This document shows positions 1-8,827 of a DNA stretch of 64,000 nt, one piece after another. Origin of the DNA: Rhizobium alarense (GTDB lineage: Bacteria > Pseudomonadota > Alphaproteobacteria > Rhizobiales > Rhizobiaceae); contig NZ_JAKGBU010000008.1 in NCBI RefSeq assembly GCF_021555155.1, positions 20,488 to 84,487 of the forward strand, in the 5' to 3' direction. The notes beneath the pieces were generated by a model. The model ran no database searches. It was given only the letters and a program-made list of their open reading frames with translations, and was not told the origin of the DNA. Position numbers and translations under genes: made by a program. How positions within the stretch are numbered: the first letter of the stretch is position 1; every line of letters starts with the position of its first letter.

Positions 1-1201
1 CGCGTGCGCCGGCGACCAGCTTGACGAAGCCCGTCGTCTCGCCCTCGATCTGCGCCCGGTCGTTCTCGGCGAAGGGCCAGCGAACGATCTGCACGCGGCG
101 ATGCCGCCGACGTGCCTCCGCCTCGGAAAGGCCGACAAAGGCGATTTCCGGATCGCAATAGGTGACGGCGGGGACGATCTCCGGCCGGAATCGCGCCCAT
201 GCGCGAAACAGGATTCCTTTCAAGACGAGGGAGGCCTGGTGGCCAGCGACATGGGTGAATTGCGGGCCACCGGCGACGTCGCCGACCGCGTAGATCCGTC
301 GGTTGGACGATCGCTGGCCGCCATTGACGACGATGCCTCCGGGGCCGTGACGAACGCCGGCGCTCTCCAGCCCGAGACCATCCACGACGGGCCTGCGGCC
401 CGCTGCGACGAGCAGCCGCACGCCCGCGACCGCCGTTTGCCTGCCGTCGCTCGCCAGGAGGTGCGCCGTGACGCCGCCGGCACGGTTTTCGACCGCCTCG
501 ACCCGAACGCCTTCCAAGAGCGTCACACCCTCCGCGCGCAGCCGGTCGACGACGATGCGGCGCAAGTCCGGATCCGCCCGGCCCAGAATCTCGCGATTTT
601 CGAGCACCGTCACCCGGCTGCCGAGGCGGCAGAAGGCCTGCGCCATCTCGATGCCGACCGGACCGCCGCCGAGGACGAGCAAACTTTCCGGCAGCTGTTC
701 CAGGTCGAACAGGCTCTCGTTCGTCAGGTAGTCGACCGATTCGAGACCCGGAATGTCCGGCGCCGCCGGCGCGGACCCCGTGGCGATGACGAAGCGGCGG
801 GCACGGATCGTCTGCCCGCCGGCAACAAGCGTACGGCGATCGACGAAACGGGCATCGGCACGGAGAACCGTCACACCGAGGGCCGTAAACCGTTCCACCG
901 AATCATTCGGCGCGATGGCGGCGATCGCCGCCCGGATCTCCTGGCGGATTTTCGGGAAATCGAGCTGTGGCGGCTGCGCGGTACCGAGATAGGGCCCGGC
1001 GCGGCGCAGGAGATGCACCCTCCTGGCGGCGGCGATGAGAGCCTTCGACGGCACACAGCCGTAATTAAGGCAATCCCCGCCCATCCGGCCGCGCTCGACG
1101 AGGACGACGGAGACCCCGAAGGCCGCGGCGCCCGCAGCGACCGACAGGCCGCCGGAACCTGCACCGATCACACAGATGTCGGGTCGCACGACGCCAGCCA
1201 T
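1..1201 (-). CDS. FAD-dependent pyridine nucleotide-disulfide oxidoreductase (mercuric reductase-like), 3' end cut by window edge
   Basis: Class I flavoprotein disulfide reductase of the dihydrolipoamide dehydrogenase / mercuric reductase type, expected to pass electrons from NAD(P)H through FAD to a disulfide or metal substrate in the cytoplasm. Read on the minus strand from an ATG at 1201, it opens with the dinucleotide-binding motif VIGAGSGGLSVAAG. The redox-active CxxxxC follows in GGDCLNYGCVPSKAL, then the NAD(P)-binding motif VLGGGPVGIEMAQAF and the FAD-contacting YAVGDVAGG. About 400 codons are present; the C-terminal dimerisation domain runs off the window. The start directly abuts the stop of the TVP38-like gene (TGAATG), so the two are surely co-transcribed. 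The real substrate is not shown by the sequence; mercury is only a family label, and no N-terminal HMA domain is present. Confidence 0.85.
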   Translation of the reverse strand, partial: MAGVVRPDICVIGAGSGGLSVAAGAAAFGVSVVLVERGRMGGDCLNYGCVPSKALIAAARRVHLLRRAGPYLGTAQPPQLDFPKIRQEIRAAIAAIAPNDSVERFTALGVTVLRADARFVDRRTLVAGGQTIRARRFVIATGSAPAAPDIPGLESVDYLTNESLFDLEQLPESLLVLGGGPVGIEMAQAFCRLGSRVTVLENREILGRADPDLRRIVVDRLRAEGVTLLEGVRVEAVENRAGGVTAHLLASDGRQTAVAGVRLLVAAGRRPVVDGLGLESAGVRHGPGGIVVNGGQRSSNRRIYAVGDVAGGPQFTHVAGHQASLVLKGILFRAWARFRPEIVPAVTYCDPEIAFVGLSEAEARRRHRRVQIVRWPFAENDRAQIEGETTGFVKLVAGAR

Positions 1202-2008
1202 TCACTCCGCCCCTTCCGCGCCCCGCCCGCCGCCGGCCGTGTTCCGGCGCAGCCAGTACCGGTACACAAGGGGAAGCGCAGCAAAGACGGCAAGGGCAGC
1301 GAGCGTCAAAGTCAAGCCCGGCGTCACGAAATCTTCGGGCTTGAGCGACCGCCCGGCCTGCGCCGCACGGTCCAGCACGCTCTCGAGCCCGCTCCCCAGG
1401 AAGGCGAAGGCGAAGGTTCCCGGCAGAATGCCGAGGAACGTGGCGGTCACGTAGGTCCGCGTGCGCATGTCGAAGAAGGCCGGCGCCACGTTGACAAGGA
1501 AGAACGGGAAGGCGGGGACAAGCCGAAGAATGAGCAGGTAGCTGAAGCCGTCCGCCCGGAAACCCGCGGCGAACCGGCTGACGAGCGGCCCCGCTCTTTC
1601 GCTGATAGCGGTGCCGAACGCCGTTTTCGCAGCAAGAAAGAGCAGCGTGGCGCCGATGGTTGCCGCGACCGCGACGAGCAATCCGCCGACAATGGCGCCG
1701 AAGAGAAACCCCGCCGCGATCGTCAGGACGAACGCGGCCGGAAAGGAGACCGCGACGGCCGCGACATAGGTGACGAAGAACAGCACGCCGTAGAGGGCGG
1801 GCTTTTCGGCGACCATGATCTTCAGGTCCTGGTGATGCCTGCCGAGCGAGGCGACGGAAAGGTAGCGATCGAGCCCCGCGGCATAGGCGACGACCAGGCC
1901 AACCACGATCAGGCCGAGGGGCAGGAAACGGCGCAGAAGGGCATGCCGTCCACGTCGCGGCCGGGCACCGTCTCCGGCTGTGGTTCCCTTCGTCTCGGTT
2001 CCTGGCAT
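1202..2008 (-). CDS. TVP38/TMEM64 (SNARE-associated/DedA-like) membrane protein
   Basis: Multi-pass inner-membrane protein of the TVP38/TMEM64 family (VTT domain), about 268 aa. Hydrophobic segments lie near residues 27-45 and 70-110, followed by the family's typical G-rich re-entrant stretch and further helices up to a C-terminal segment just before an acidic tail. I chose the ATG at 2008 because a strong AAGGAGG lies 11 nt before it; an in-frame ATG at 2041 would add 11 residues. Members are proposed to act in membrane or lipid homeostasis, and the exact activity is unknown. The gene sits directly upstream of the disulfide oxidoreductase with no spacer, a pairing that suggests a joint role. 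A G+C-rich hairpin (2150-2179) separates it from the chemoreceptor gene upstream. Confidence 0.8.
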   Translation of the reverse strand: MPGTETKGTTAGDGARPRRGRHALLRRFLPLGLIVVGLVVAYAAGLDRYLSVASLGRHHQDLKIMVAEKPALYGVLFFVTYVAAVAVSFPAAFVLTIAAGFLFGAIVGGLLVAVAATIGATLLFLAAKTAFGTAISERAGPLVSRFAAGFRADGFSYLLILRLVPAFPFFLVNVAPAFFDMRTRTYVTATFLGILPGTFAFAFLGSGLESVLDRAAQAGRSLKPEDFVTPGLTLTLAALAVFAALPLVYRYWLRRNTAGGGRGAEGAE

Positions 2009-2202
2009 CGGCGGTCCTGCCTCCTTCTCTGAGGCTGCCATATCCGCTTGCCGGGCGAACCGCCAATAAACTCTTCTCGCGGGCACAAACGACAGCGTGA
2101 TGGCGGCGTGCGGACCCGACCGGGCGCCGCTGCCGGCCATCAAATGCCGAAGGGCGCGGCAGTCTCCCGCCACGCCCTTGCCAATTGCGTCGGCCGGGAA
2201 GG

Positions 2203-4218
2203 TCAGAACTCCTCCCAGGCCTCCCGGGTGGATGCCTGTGCCGCCGCGGCATTGCCGGCGAACGCGCGCTTCACGGTCCCGATCATCCGACGGGCCGGCG
2301 ATTCGACGGAGGCGTGCTGGGCGACTGCGGCGACCGCGCGCACATGGTCCGATCCGGTGCGGAAGCGGGAGACGAGCTGCGCCAGGCTGTCGGCCTCGCC
2401 CTTCAGCTTGTGGGTCGCAGCCGAGGTTTCCTCGACCATCGCCGCATTGTGCTGCGTCACATGGTCCATCTGGTTGATAGCCGTGCTGACTTCCTGGAGG
2501 CCGGTCGACTGCTCCTGCGCCGCCGTCGCGATCGAATGGATGTAGTCGTTGATCTTGAGGACCCGATTCTCGATATCGCTCAGCGACGAGCCCGTGGCCT
2601 GGACATATTTCACACCGACCGCCACCTCGCCGCTCGACTTGGTGATGAGCCCCTTGATGTCCTTGGCGGCGCTGGCGGCGCGCTGGGCGAGTTCACGCAC
2701 CTCCTGAGCAACAACGGCGAAGCCCTTGCCGGCATCGCCGGCGCGTGCCGCTTCGACGCCGGCGTTCAGGGCGAGCAGATTGGTCTGGAAGGCGATCTCG
2801 TCGATCACGCCGATGATCTGGCTGATCTCGCTCGACGCCTGCTCGATCCGGCCCATCGCATCGATGGCATTGCGCACGACGTCGCCGGACTGCTTGGCGC
2901 TTTCCTTCGCCTCGCCGACCATCATCGTCGCTTCCTGGGCACGTTCCGTCGAGTTCTTGACGGCGGCCGTGATCTCCTCCAGCGCGGCAGAGGTTTCCTC
3001 CAGGGCGGCGGCCTGCTGCTCGGTGCGCTTGGAAAGATCGTCGGATGCGGTGCGAAGCTCGCCCGAATTCGCATTGATCGAATCGGTCGACGCCCGGACC
3101 TCGCGCATCGTCTTCTGAAGCGTCTCGAGCGTGTTGTTGACGTTGCGCTGCAGCTCGGCGAAGGCGCCCTGGAACGTGCCGCTCATGGCGCAGGTCAGAT
3201 CGCCCTCCGCGAGGGCGGCGATCACGCGTCGCGTCTCATTGACGCCCGTGTCGACGCCCGACACGAGCTCGTTGACGCCCCCGGCAAAGCGGTTGAGGTC
3301 GTCGTTGCCGTAGTCCTTCGTGATGCGGCAGGTAAAGTCGCCTGCAGCCGCGGCATGCACGACGGTCGCGATGCTCGACTGGAGATCGGCGCTCTTGACG
3401 CGCAGCACTTCCTCCTGGGCGTTGAGATCGCGCACCGCAATGGCATTCTGCCGGAAAACGGCAACCGCAGCCGCCATCTGGCCGATCTCGTCCTTGCGGC
3501 CGGCAAAGGGCACTTCCGCGTCGAGATTGCCGCCGGCAAGCGCATTCATCGTTTCGGTGACTTTCCGGATCGGACGGCTCAGCTGGTTGGTCGCCATGTA
3601 GAAGGCGGCGCCTCCGCCAGCCAGAAGACCCACGCCGACGGTTCCTGCCACCAGCACCAGCATGAAGCTTTCGAACGCAGAGATGTCCGCTTTGATCGCA
3701 GCGAGGTTTTCCCGGTCGGTCTGCACGACGGCGTCGATCTCGCCCTGGAACGCCTTGCGGTTGGCGCGGTTGCCTTCGTTGTTGCCTTGCTCGTTCGCCG
3801 CGGCGATCGACACTTCCGTACCGAGGCGCGCCGTTTCCGTGCGGAAGGTGCGGAATTCGGCGGCGCGGGCGACGACGGCGTCGAAGGCGGCAACCTGACT
3901 CTCCGGCACGAGAGGACGCCACGTGGCGAGGGTCGCGTCGATTCCGTCGAGTTCCTTGAGAATCCCGTCCGCGAACTTCCTGGCGCCGTCGGTGTCCTTC
4001 GAAGCGTAGACCCCGCGGGCTTCCATGACGACAGCCGTCACCTGGCGATTGAGGTGCTCGCCGAGGAATGCGCGATCCGAGGCGTTCTCGAATTGGCGCA
4101 GCTTCACATTATACTCGTCGACCACCATGAGCGCCATGGCGCCGATCAAGACCGAGATCAGCCCCATCGCGCCGACGATCAGGTAGATTTTACCTCGAAT
4201 GTTCACTGCGGTCTCCAC
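2203..4218 (-). CDS. Methyl-accepting chemotaxis protein with short periplasmic domain
   Basis: Transmembrane chemoreceptor of 671 aa that would signal to CheA/CheW. It has TM1 at about residues 10-33, a periplasmic region of about 150 residues with the predicted helical character of a four-helix-bundle sensor, and TM2 at about 186-209. A HAMP domain follows at about 210-262 and then a second HAMP-like linker. The long cytoplasmic coiled coil carries the hairpin tip motif EIAFQTNLLALNAGVEAARA. The protein ends in AWEEF, which fits the xWxxF tether for CheR/CheB, so it is probably a high-abundance receptor subject to methylation control. The ligand is unknown. The start METAVNIRGK lies next to TM1. 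An A+T-rich region with repeated TTAA motifs lies just upstream. Confidence 0.93.
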   Translation of the reverse strand: METAVNIRGKIYLIVGAMGLISVLIGAMALMVVDEYNVKLRQFENASDRAFLGEHLNRQVTAVVMEARGVYASKDTDGARKFADGILKELDGIDATLATWRPLVPESQVAAFDAVVARAAEFRTFRTETARLGTEVSIAAANEQGNNEGNRANRKAFQGEIDAVVQTDRENLAAIKADISAFESFMLVLVAGTVGVGLLAGGGAAFYMATNQLSRPIRKVTETMNALAGGNLDAEVPFAGRKDEIGQMAAAVAVFRQNAIAVRDLNAQEEVLRVKSADLQSSIATVVHAAAAGDFTCRITKDYGNDDLNRFAGGVNELVSGVDTGVNETRRVIAALAEGDLTCAMSGTFQGAFAELQRNVNNTLETLQKTMREVRASTDSINANSGELRTASDDLSKRTEQQAAALEETSAALEEITAAVKNSTERAQEATMMVGEAKESAKQSGDVVRNAIDAMGRIEQASSEISQIIGVIDEIAFQTNLLALNAGVEAARAGDAGKGFAVVAQEVRELAQRAASAAKDIKGLITKSSGEVAVGVKYVQATGSSLSDIENRVLKINDYIHSIATAAQEQSTGLQEVSTAINQMDHVTQHNAAMVEETSAATHKLKGEADSLAQLVSRFRTGSDHVRAVAAVAQHASVESPARRMIGTVKRAFAGNAAAAQASTREAWEEF

Positions 4219-4280
4219 ATTGGTTCGGCCAGCGATCCGCCGTCACACGACGGCACGCATTTCAGGATGCGCTTAAGTTA

Positions 4281-4311
4281 ATCATTAAAAGTTAATGAGA
4301 GTTTTAATGAT
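4281..4311. promoter_or_regulatory. Inverted repeat with TTAA cluster upstream of mcp
   Basis: ATCATTAAAA at 4281-4290 is the exact reverse complement of TTTTAATGAT at 4302-4311, with an 11-base centre. TTAA occurs at 4273, 4278, 4285, 4292 and 4304, the middle three with a 7-base period. The element lies 63 bases upstream of the chemoreceptor start, where an operator would be expected. The binding protein is not known; the TTAA spacing does not match the CtrA box (TTAA-N7-TTAA). Confidence 0.4.
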
Positions 4312-4488
4312 CGCCCAATTTCCAGGCACCTCCGAACGCCGGCCTTCGACCCTGAAAATGACGCAGAAGGAAAATCAAATACTTCATCTAACGTTAGGGA
4401 AGCTTGAAATGCTTACTTTATAAGCCGATGCAATTTATGGCTGCATCGCCGTTAACTTTTGCGACAATCGCAGCCGCGTCGAGCGGAA

Positions 4489-4518
4489 TTGACTTTTGCG
4501 CCGGTTTGCCCCTATAAG
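4489..4518 (+). promoter_or_regulatory. Sigma-70 type promoter of rpmH-rnpA-yidC
   Basis: A perfect first half TTGACT at 4489-4494 is followed by CTATAAG at 4512-4518, a 17-18 base spacer. This matches the alphaproteobacterial housekeeping consensus (CTTGAC / CTATAT). Transcription would start near 4525, giving an rpmH leader of about 110 bases. Confidence 0.6.
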
Positions 4519-4634
4519 CCGCGCACGTCCGGACAAGCCCGCCTTTTCCAGGAGAGGATTGGTGTGTCCCGGCACGTAACGCTCCTTGCTTGAACGCAAA
4601 CCTAAGAAGGGCCGCACACCGCGGTATTAAATAA

Positions 4635-4772
4635 ATGTCGAAGCGTACCTACCAACCCTCCAAGCTTGTCCGCAAGCGCCGGCACGGTTTCCGCGCCCGT
4701 ATGGCAACCAAAGGCGGCCGCGACGTTCTGTCCGCTCGTCGTGCCCGCGGCCGCAAGCGTCTTTCGGCCTAA
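4635..4772 (+). CDS. rpmH: 50S ribosomal protein L34
   Basis: Small, highly basic ribosomal protein of 45 aa, a component of the large ribosomal subunit. The translation begins [19 protein letters not shown] and ends GRKRLSA, which is essentially the family consensus. It has one extra residue after Met compared with the usual 44. The ATG is preceded by an A+T-rich stretch (TATTAAATAA) with no Shine-Dalgarno sequence close by; the nearest purine run (AAGAAGGG) is about 22 bases away. It is the first gene of the classic rpmH-rnpA-yidC cluster. The gene is too short to be found by length alone, but the identity is certain. Confidence 0.97.
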   Translation: MSKRTYQPSKLVRKRRHGFRARMATKGGRDVLSARRARGRKRLSA

Positions 4773-4804
4773 GGCCGTGCTTGCCCGAACGGAGACGACG
4801 GGCA

Positions 4805-5194
4805 ATGACAAAGACTGTTAGACAATCCGCTGTCGGACGGCTGAAAAGCCGTCCGCAGTTTCTTTTCGTGCGCGAAGGCGAAAGACGCAAGGGTCCTCTG
4901 TTCCTCCTTGAGGTGCGCGACCGGCACTGTCCGGACGAGCCCCCGCGTGTCGGCTTCACCGTCACCAAGAAACATGGCAACGCCGTCGAGCGCAATCGAA
5001 TGCGGCGCCGGCTCAAAGAAGCAGTGCGTCTATCTGCCGGGTTTGCAATGGAGCCCGGACACGACTATGTGGTGGTTGCCAGACGGGAGGTGCTCACTGC
5101 CTCCTTCGACGCGCTCCAGGCCGGCCTCCGAGACCGAATAGCGACCAGGCAGAAACACAAGCAGCAGGGCCGCACTGCTCCCGGGAAGACATGA
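4805..5194 (+). CDS. rnpA: Ribonuclease P protein component
   Basis: Protein subunit of RNase P, which assists the catalytic RNA in removing the 5' leader of precursor tRNAs. The 129-aa basic protein contains the diagnostic RNR box [18 protein letters not shown] and the preceding [11 protein letters not shown] strand. I chose the ATG at 4805 ([19 protein letters not shown]), with GGAG 10-14 bases before it; an in-frame TTG at 4781 would add eight residues. It lies 32 bases after rpmH and overlaps the next gene yidC by four bases (ATGA), so translation of the two is coupled. Confidence 0.95.
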   Translation: MTKTVRQSAVGRLKSRPQFLFVREGERRKGPLFLLEVRDRHCPDEPPRVGFTVTKKHGNAVERNRMRRRLKEAVRLSAGFAMEPGHDYVVVARREVLTASFDALQAGLRDRIATRQKHKQQGRTAPGKT

Positions 5195-6987
5195 TGGAAA
5201 ACAACCGCAATTATTTCGTGGCGATCGCCCTGTCCGTGCTGATTCTCGTCGCCTGGCAGTTCCTGTACGTCAATCCGAAGCTTGAGCGGGAACGGGCGAA
5301 TATCGAGGCGCAACAGAGCGAACTTCAGAAGACTGCGCCACAGACCCAGTCCACCGGCATCGGCGAGAAGACGGTCCTGCCGGACGGCTCCGTTCCGGGT
5401 GCCGCCGCGGAGAACCGCGACCAGGCGGTCGCAAAATCGGCGCGCGTCGAAATCGACACGCCGGCACTCGCGGGCTCGATCAACCTGACCGGCGCGCGTT
5501 TCGACGACCTTCGGCTGAAAGAGTTCCGCGAGACCGTCGACAAATCGAGCCCGATCATCACGCTTCTGAGCCCCGCCGACACCAATCACGGCTACTTTGG
5601 CGAGGTCGGCTATGTCGGCAGCGATGCGACCGGCCAGGTGCCGGGACCGCAGACCGCCTGGACGCAGGAGGGCGACGGCAAGCTGACGCCGGCGACGCCG
5701 GTGACGCTCACCTTCACCAACGACAAGGGCCTCGTCTTCACCCGGACGATCTCCGTCGACGATCACTACATGTTCCGGGTGAAGGACAGCATCCGCAACG
5801 GCGGCGCGGCGGACGTGACGCTGTCGCCCTACGGCCGCGTGACGCGGTTCTTCAAACCTGCCGAACCGGGTATCTACGTCCTGCACGAAGGCTTCATCGG
5901 CGTGCTCGGCGACATCGGCCTGCAGGAGGTCGACTATGCCGACACCGAGGAAGATACGACGGTCGCGCCCGGCAAGGCGACGGGCGGCTGGCTCGGCATC
6001 ACCGACAAGTACTGGGCGACGGCGCTCGTGCCGCCGCAGTCGGCGGCCTACGAAACGCGCTTCTCCTATTTTTCCGACGGCCGGCCACGCTACCAGGCGG
6101 ACTACCGCCAGGATCCGCTGACGATCGCCGCGGGCCAGTCGACGGACGTCACGAACCTCTTCTTCGGCGGCGCCAAGGAAGTGCCGACCATCGACCAGTA
6201 CGAGGCGCAGTATTCCATTCCGCGCTTCGACCTGATGATCGACTGGGGCTGGTTCTGGTTCTTCACCAAGCCGATGTTCCAGATGATGGACTTCTTCTTC
6301 CGCTATTTCGGCAATTTCGGCATCGCCATCCTCATCACCACCATCGTCGTCAAGGCGATCTTCTACCCGCTCGCCAGCAAGCAATATGCCTCCATGGCGA
6401 ACATGAAGAAGGTCCAGCCGAAGATGGAGGAGCTGAAGGCGAAATTCGGCGACGACCGGATGGGCTTGCAGCAGGCGATGATGCAGCTCTACAAGGAAGA
6501 GAAGATCAATCCGATCGCCGGCTGCTGGCCGATCCTGCTGCAGATCCCGGTGTTCTTCGCGCTCTACAAGGTGATCTACGTCACCATCGAGATGCGGCAC
6601 GCGCCGTTCTTCGGCTGGATCCAGGACCTTTCCGCCCCCGACCCGACGTCGCTTTTCAACCTCTTCGGCCTGCTGCCCTTTGACGTGCCGCCTTTCATGA
6701 TGATCGGCGTCTGGCCGCTCATCATGGGTGTCACCATGTTCCTGCAGATGCGCATGAACCCGACGCCGCCGGATCCGACGCAGGCGATGATCTTCACGTG
6801 GATGCCGGTGATGTTCACCTTCATGCTGGCGACCTTCCCCGCCGGGCTGGTGATCTACTGGGCGTGGAACAACACGCTGTCGATCATCCAGCAGGCAGCC
6901 ATCATGAAGCGCCACGGCGTGAAGATCGAACTGTTCGAGAATCTGAAGTCGCTGTTCAGAAAGAAGAGCAGCGATCCGGCGAAATAG
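5191..6987 (+). CDS. yidC: Membrane protein insertase YidC
   Basis: Inner-membrane insertase (Oxa1 family) that works alone or with SecYEG to insert and fold membrane proteins. The 598-aa length is typical for Gram-negative YidC. TM1 lies at about residues 7-24 after MMENNRNYF, a large periplasmic beta-sandwich domain covers about 50-340, and the conserved five-helix core follows from about 355. That core includes the hydrophilic-groove region around [20 protein letters not shown] and [19 protein letters not shown] short basic tail ([11 protein letters not shown]) follows for ribosome contact. The start overlaps the rnpA stop. A second ATG follows at once at 5194 and could serve equally well. 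A strong terminator lies 25 bases after the stop. Confidence 0.97.
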   Translation: MMENNRNYFVAIALSVLILVAWQFLYVNPKLERERANIEAQQSELQKTAPQTQSTGIGEKTVLPDGSVPGAAAENRDQAVAKSARVEIDTPALAGSINLTGARFDDLRLKEFRETVDKSSPIITLLSPADTNHGYFGEVGYVGSDATGQVPGPQTAWTQEGDGKLTPATPVTLTFTNDKGLVFTRTISVDDHYMFRVKDSIRNGGAADVTLSPYGRVTRFFKPAEPGIYVLHEGFIGVLGDIGLQEVDYADTEEDTTVAPGKATGGWLGITDKYWATALVPPQSAAYETRFSYFSDGRPRYQADYRQDPLTIAAGQSTDVTNLFFGGAKEVPTIDQYEAQYSIPRFDLMIDWGWFWFFTKPMFQMMDFFFRYFGNFGIAILITTIVVKAIFYPLASKQYASMANMKKVQPKMEELKAKFGDDRMGLQQAMMQLYKEEKINPIAGCWPILLQIPVFFALYKVIYVTIEMRHAPFFGWIQDLSAPDPTSLFNLFGLLPFDVPPFMMIGVWPLIMGVTMFLQMRMNPTPPDPTQAMIFTWMPVMFTFMLATFPAGLVIYWAWNNTLSIIQQAAIMKRHGVKIELFENLKSLFRKKSSDPAK

Positions 6988-7011
6988 CCGGCATAGCGCC
7001 AGAAGCCCTCC

Positions 7012-7041
7012 GAACCCCGGCATCGTCCGGGGTTCTTTTTT
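7012..7041 (+). terminator. Rho-independent terminator of rpmH-rnpA-yidC
   Basis: A perfect 9-bp stem GAACCCCGG / CCGGGGTTC (7012-7020 and 7027-7035) with a 6-base loop is followed directly by six T residues (7036-7041). This is a textbook intrinsic terminator, 24 bases after the yidC stop. Confidence 0.9.
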
Positions 7042-7157
7042 CACCCCGATCTTTCCAGGACTGCCGTCGTTGCGACGGCGGCGCGTCGCTGCTGCGGACG
7101 CGGGCGCGGTCATCATCAGGCATGATCCGCTCGGTTTCCATCCCTTGCGAGGCGTCG

Positions 7158-8081
7158 ATGTCCGCTCCCGTCATGCCCGCAGCTTCCGCCGACAGCCGCG
7201 GCCAGGCCTATGGCGCAGCGCTTGTCTTCCTCTCGGCGCTCATCTGGAGCTTCGGCGGCATGCTCGCCCGTTTCCTCGATATCGCGGACGGCTGGACGAC
7301 CGTCTTCTGGCGGTCGGTCTTCGCGGCGCTCTTCCTCTACGGTTTCATGCTCCTGCGCGACGGCGCCGCATCGACCCGGACCCTGATCCGCGGCATGGGC
7401 TGGCCCGGCATCGCCGTCGGCCTCTGCTTCGCCATCGCTTCCACCGCCTTCATCCTCGCGCTCTCCTACACCACGGTCGCCAATGTCGTGCTGATCCAGG
7501 CCTGCGTGCCGCTGATCGCGGCGCTGCTCTCCTGGCTGCTTTTCCGGGAACGCATCGCCTTCCACACCTGGATCGCCATTGCCGTCGTGATCGGCGGCGT
7601 CGCGATCATGGTGTCCGGCTCGGTCACCGGACAGGTCTCGCCGATCGGCGACGCTCTGGCGCTGCTGATCGCCTTTGTCTTCGCCACCGCAACGATCATC
7701 ACCCGGCGCTACGCCCATGTCCGCATGACACCGGCCGCCTTCCTGGGAACGGTCATCGCCGGCAGCGTCGCGGCGAGCCAGGCAGGCGGCCTCGCGGTCA
7801 GCGCCTACGAACTCATGATCCTCATCGCCTTCGGTGCCCTGAACTTCGGCCTCGGCCTCGCCTTCTTTGTGACCGGCGCCCGGCTCATCCCGTCGGCGCT
7901 CGCAGCCCTGCTCGGCACGATGGAGACAGTGCTGGGGCCACTCTGGGTCGCCGTCGTGCACGGAGAGATCCCGGATGCGCGTACGCTGGTCGGCGGTACC
8001 ATCGTGCTTGTTGCCCTGCTCAGCTATCTCGGCGTCGAGATGTGGCGGCAAAGGCCGCGTGCCGCGCAGCCCGTGGCGTAG
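7158..8081 (+). CDS. DMT-superfamily (EamA) transporter
   Basis: Ten-helix inner-membrane transporter or exporter of the drug/metabolite superfamily, 307 aa, with two EamA repeats. The first starts at [20 protein letters not shown] and the second in the C-terminal half around [20 protein letters not shown]. The motif of successive G/A-rich hydrophobic segments ends with the usual [12 protein letters not shown] ... [14 protein letters not shown] chose the ATG at 7158, which has GCGAGGCG just upstream; an upstream ATG at 7122 is possible. The substrate cannot be read from the sequence. It sits between yidC and engB, a gene pair often adjacent to each other in rhizobia, so it may be a local insertion. 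Confidence 0.85.
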   Translation: MSAPVMPAASADSRGQAYGAALVFLSALIWSFGGMLARFLDIADGWTTVFWRSVFAALFLYGFMLLRDGAASTRTLIRGMGWPGIAVGLCFAIASTAFILALSYTTVANVVLIQACVPLIAALLSWLLFRERIAFHTWIAIAVVIGGVAIMVSGSVTGQVSPIGDALALLIAFVFATATIITRRYAHVRMTPAAFLGTVIAGSVAASQAGGLAVSAYELMILIAFGALNFGLGLAFFVTGARLIPSALAALLGTMETVLGPLWVAVVHGEIPDARTLVGGTIVLVALLSYLGVEMWRQRPRAAQPVA

Positions 8082-8167
8082 CGGATCGCAAGGCACGCAC
8101 GGCCTTTGGCTTGACTTTGGCCGGCAAAAGCTCGAAGCCGGGCGCACGACATGCAGAAAGCCGCTCG

Positions 8168-8821
8168 ATGACCGACCGCCGCGCAAAAGACGACAAACCG
8201 CTTTTCGGCCGACCGTGGATCTTCATCCGCGGCGTGCCCGCCATGAAATTCCTGCCGCCGGAGGGTCCGCCGGAGATCGCTTTTGCCGGCCGCTCGAATG
8301 TCGGCAAGTCGTCGCTCATCAATGCGCTGGTCGGCCACAAGGGGCTCGCCCGTACGTCGAACACGCCGGGGCGAACACAGGAGCTGAACTATTTCGTGCC
8401 CGACGGCTATTCGGGTGCCGAGGACGACTTGCCGCCGATGGCGCTCGTCGACATGCCCGGCTACGGTTACGCCCAGGCCCCGAAGGAACATGTGGACGCC
8501 TGGACGAAGCTCGTCTTCGACTACCTGCGCGGACGCTCGACCCTGAAGCGCGTCTACGTGCTGATCGACAGCCGGCACGGCATCAAGCCGAACGACGAGG
8601 ATGTGCTCGACCTGCTCGACAAGGCCGCCGTCTCCTACCAGGTCGTGCTGACCAAGACGGATAAGATCAAGGAGGCGGGCGTGCCCCGCCTCGTCTCCGA
8701 AACGGCAGAGAAAATCCGCAAGCGGCCGGCGGCCTTCCCGGAAGTGCTTGCGACCTCGTCCGAGAAGGGCCGCGGCCTTGATGTGCTTCGCGAGGCGATC
8801 GGCTGCACCATCACGCGCTGA
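8168..8821 (+). CDS. engB: Ribosome biogenesis GTP-binding protein EngB (YihA/YsxC)
   Basis: TrmE-Era-EngA-like GTPase needed for late assembly of the 50S subunit and for normal division. The 217-aa protein shows G1 [10 protein letters not shown] at residues 41-50, the switch-I region NTPGRTQ, G3 DMPGYGYA, and G4 TKTDK. The ATG at 8168 gives the expected short N-terminal tail. The stop lies only six bases from the convergent msrB stop, so the two transcripts must overlap at their ends; no intrinsic terminator is visible between them. Confidence 0.95.
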   Translation: MTDRRAKDDKPLFGRPWIFIRGVPAMKFLPPEGPPEIAFAGRSNVGKSSLINALVGHKGLARTSNTPGRTQELNYFVPDGYSGAEDDLPPMALVDMPGYGYAQAPKEHVDAWTKLVFDYLRGRSTLKRVYVLIDSRHGIKPNDEDVLDLLDKAAVSYQVVLTKTDKIKEAGVPRLVSETAEKIRKRPAAFPEVLATSSEKGRGLDVLREAIGCTITR

Positions 8822-8827
8822 CCGGTG

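Larger units (their letters stand above)
4219..4634. other. Intergenic region between divergent mcp and rpmH
   Basis: These 416 bases hold no convincing gene. The half next to the chemoreceptor is A+T-rich and contains five TTAA motifs within 35 bases and a 10-bp inverted repeat. The half next to rpmH contains a good sigma-70 type promoter and a leader of about 110 bases. I looked for clusters of DnaA boxes, because rpmH-rnpA lies near the origin in some bacteria, and saw none. Confidence 0.7.

Noticed and set aside
101-2032. Long plus-strand open frame (643 codons) and similar long frames opposite mcp, yidC, miaB, mutS and maeB
   Set aside because: They lie antisense to clearly identified genes, are rich in R/H/D/A with no domain, and are the usual by-product of G+C-rich coding sequence.
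4273-4307. CtrA binding site TTAA-N7-TTAA before mcp
   Set aside because: Pairs of TTAA here are spaced by 1, 3 or 8 bases, not by 7.
4219-4634. Replication origin next to rpmH
   Set aside because: No cluster of DnaA boxes or A+T-rich 13-mers is seen, and rhizobial origins are usually found elsewhere (near hemE/repABC).
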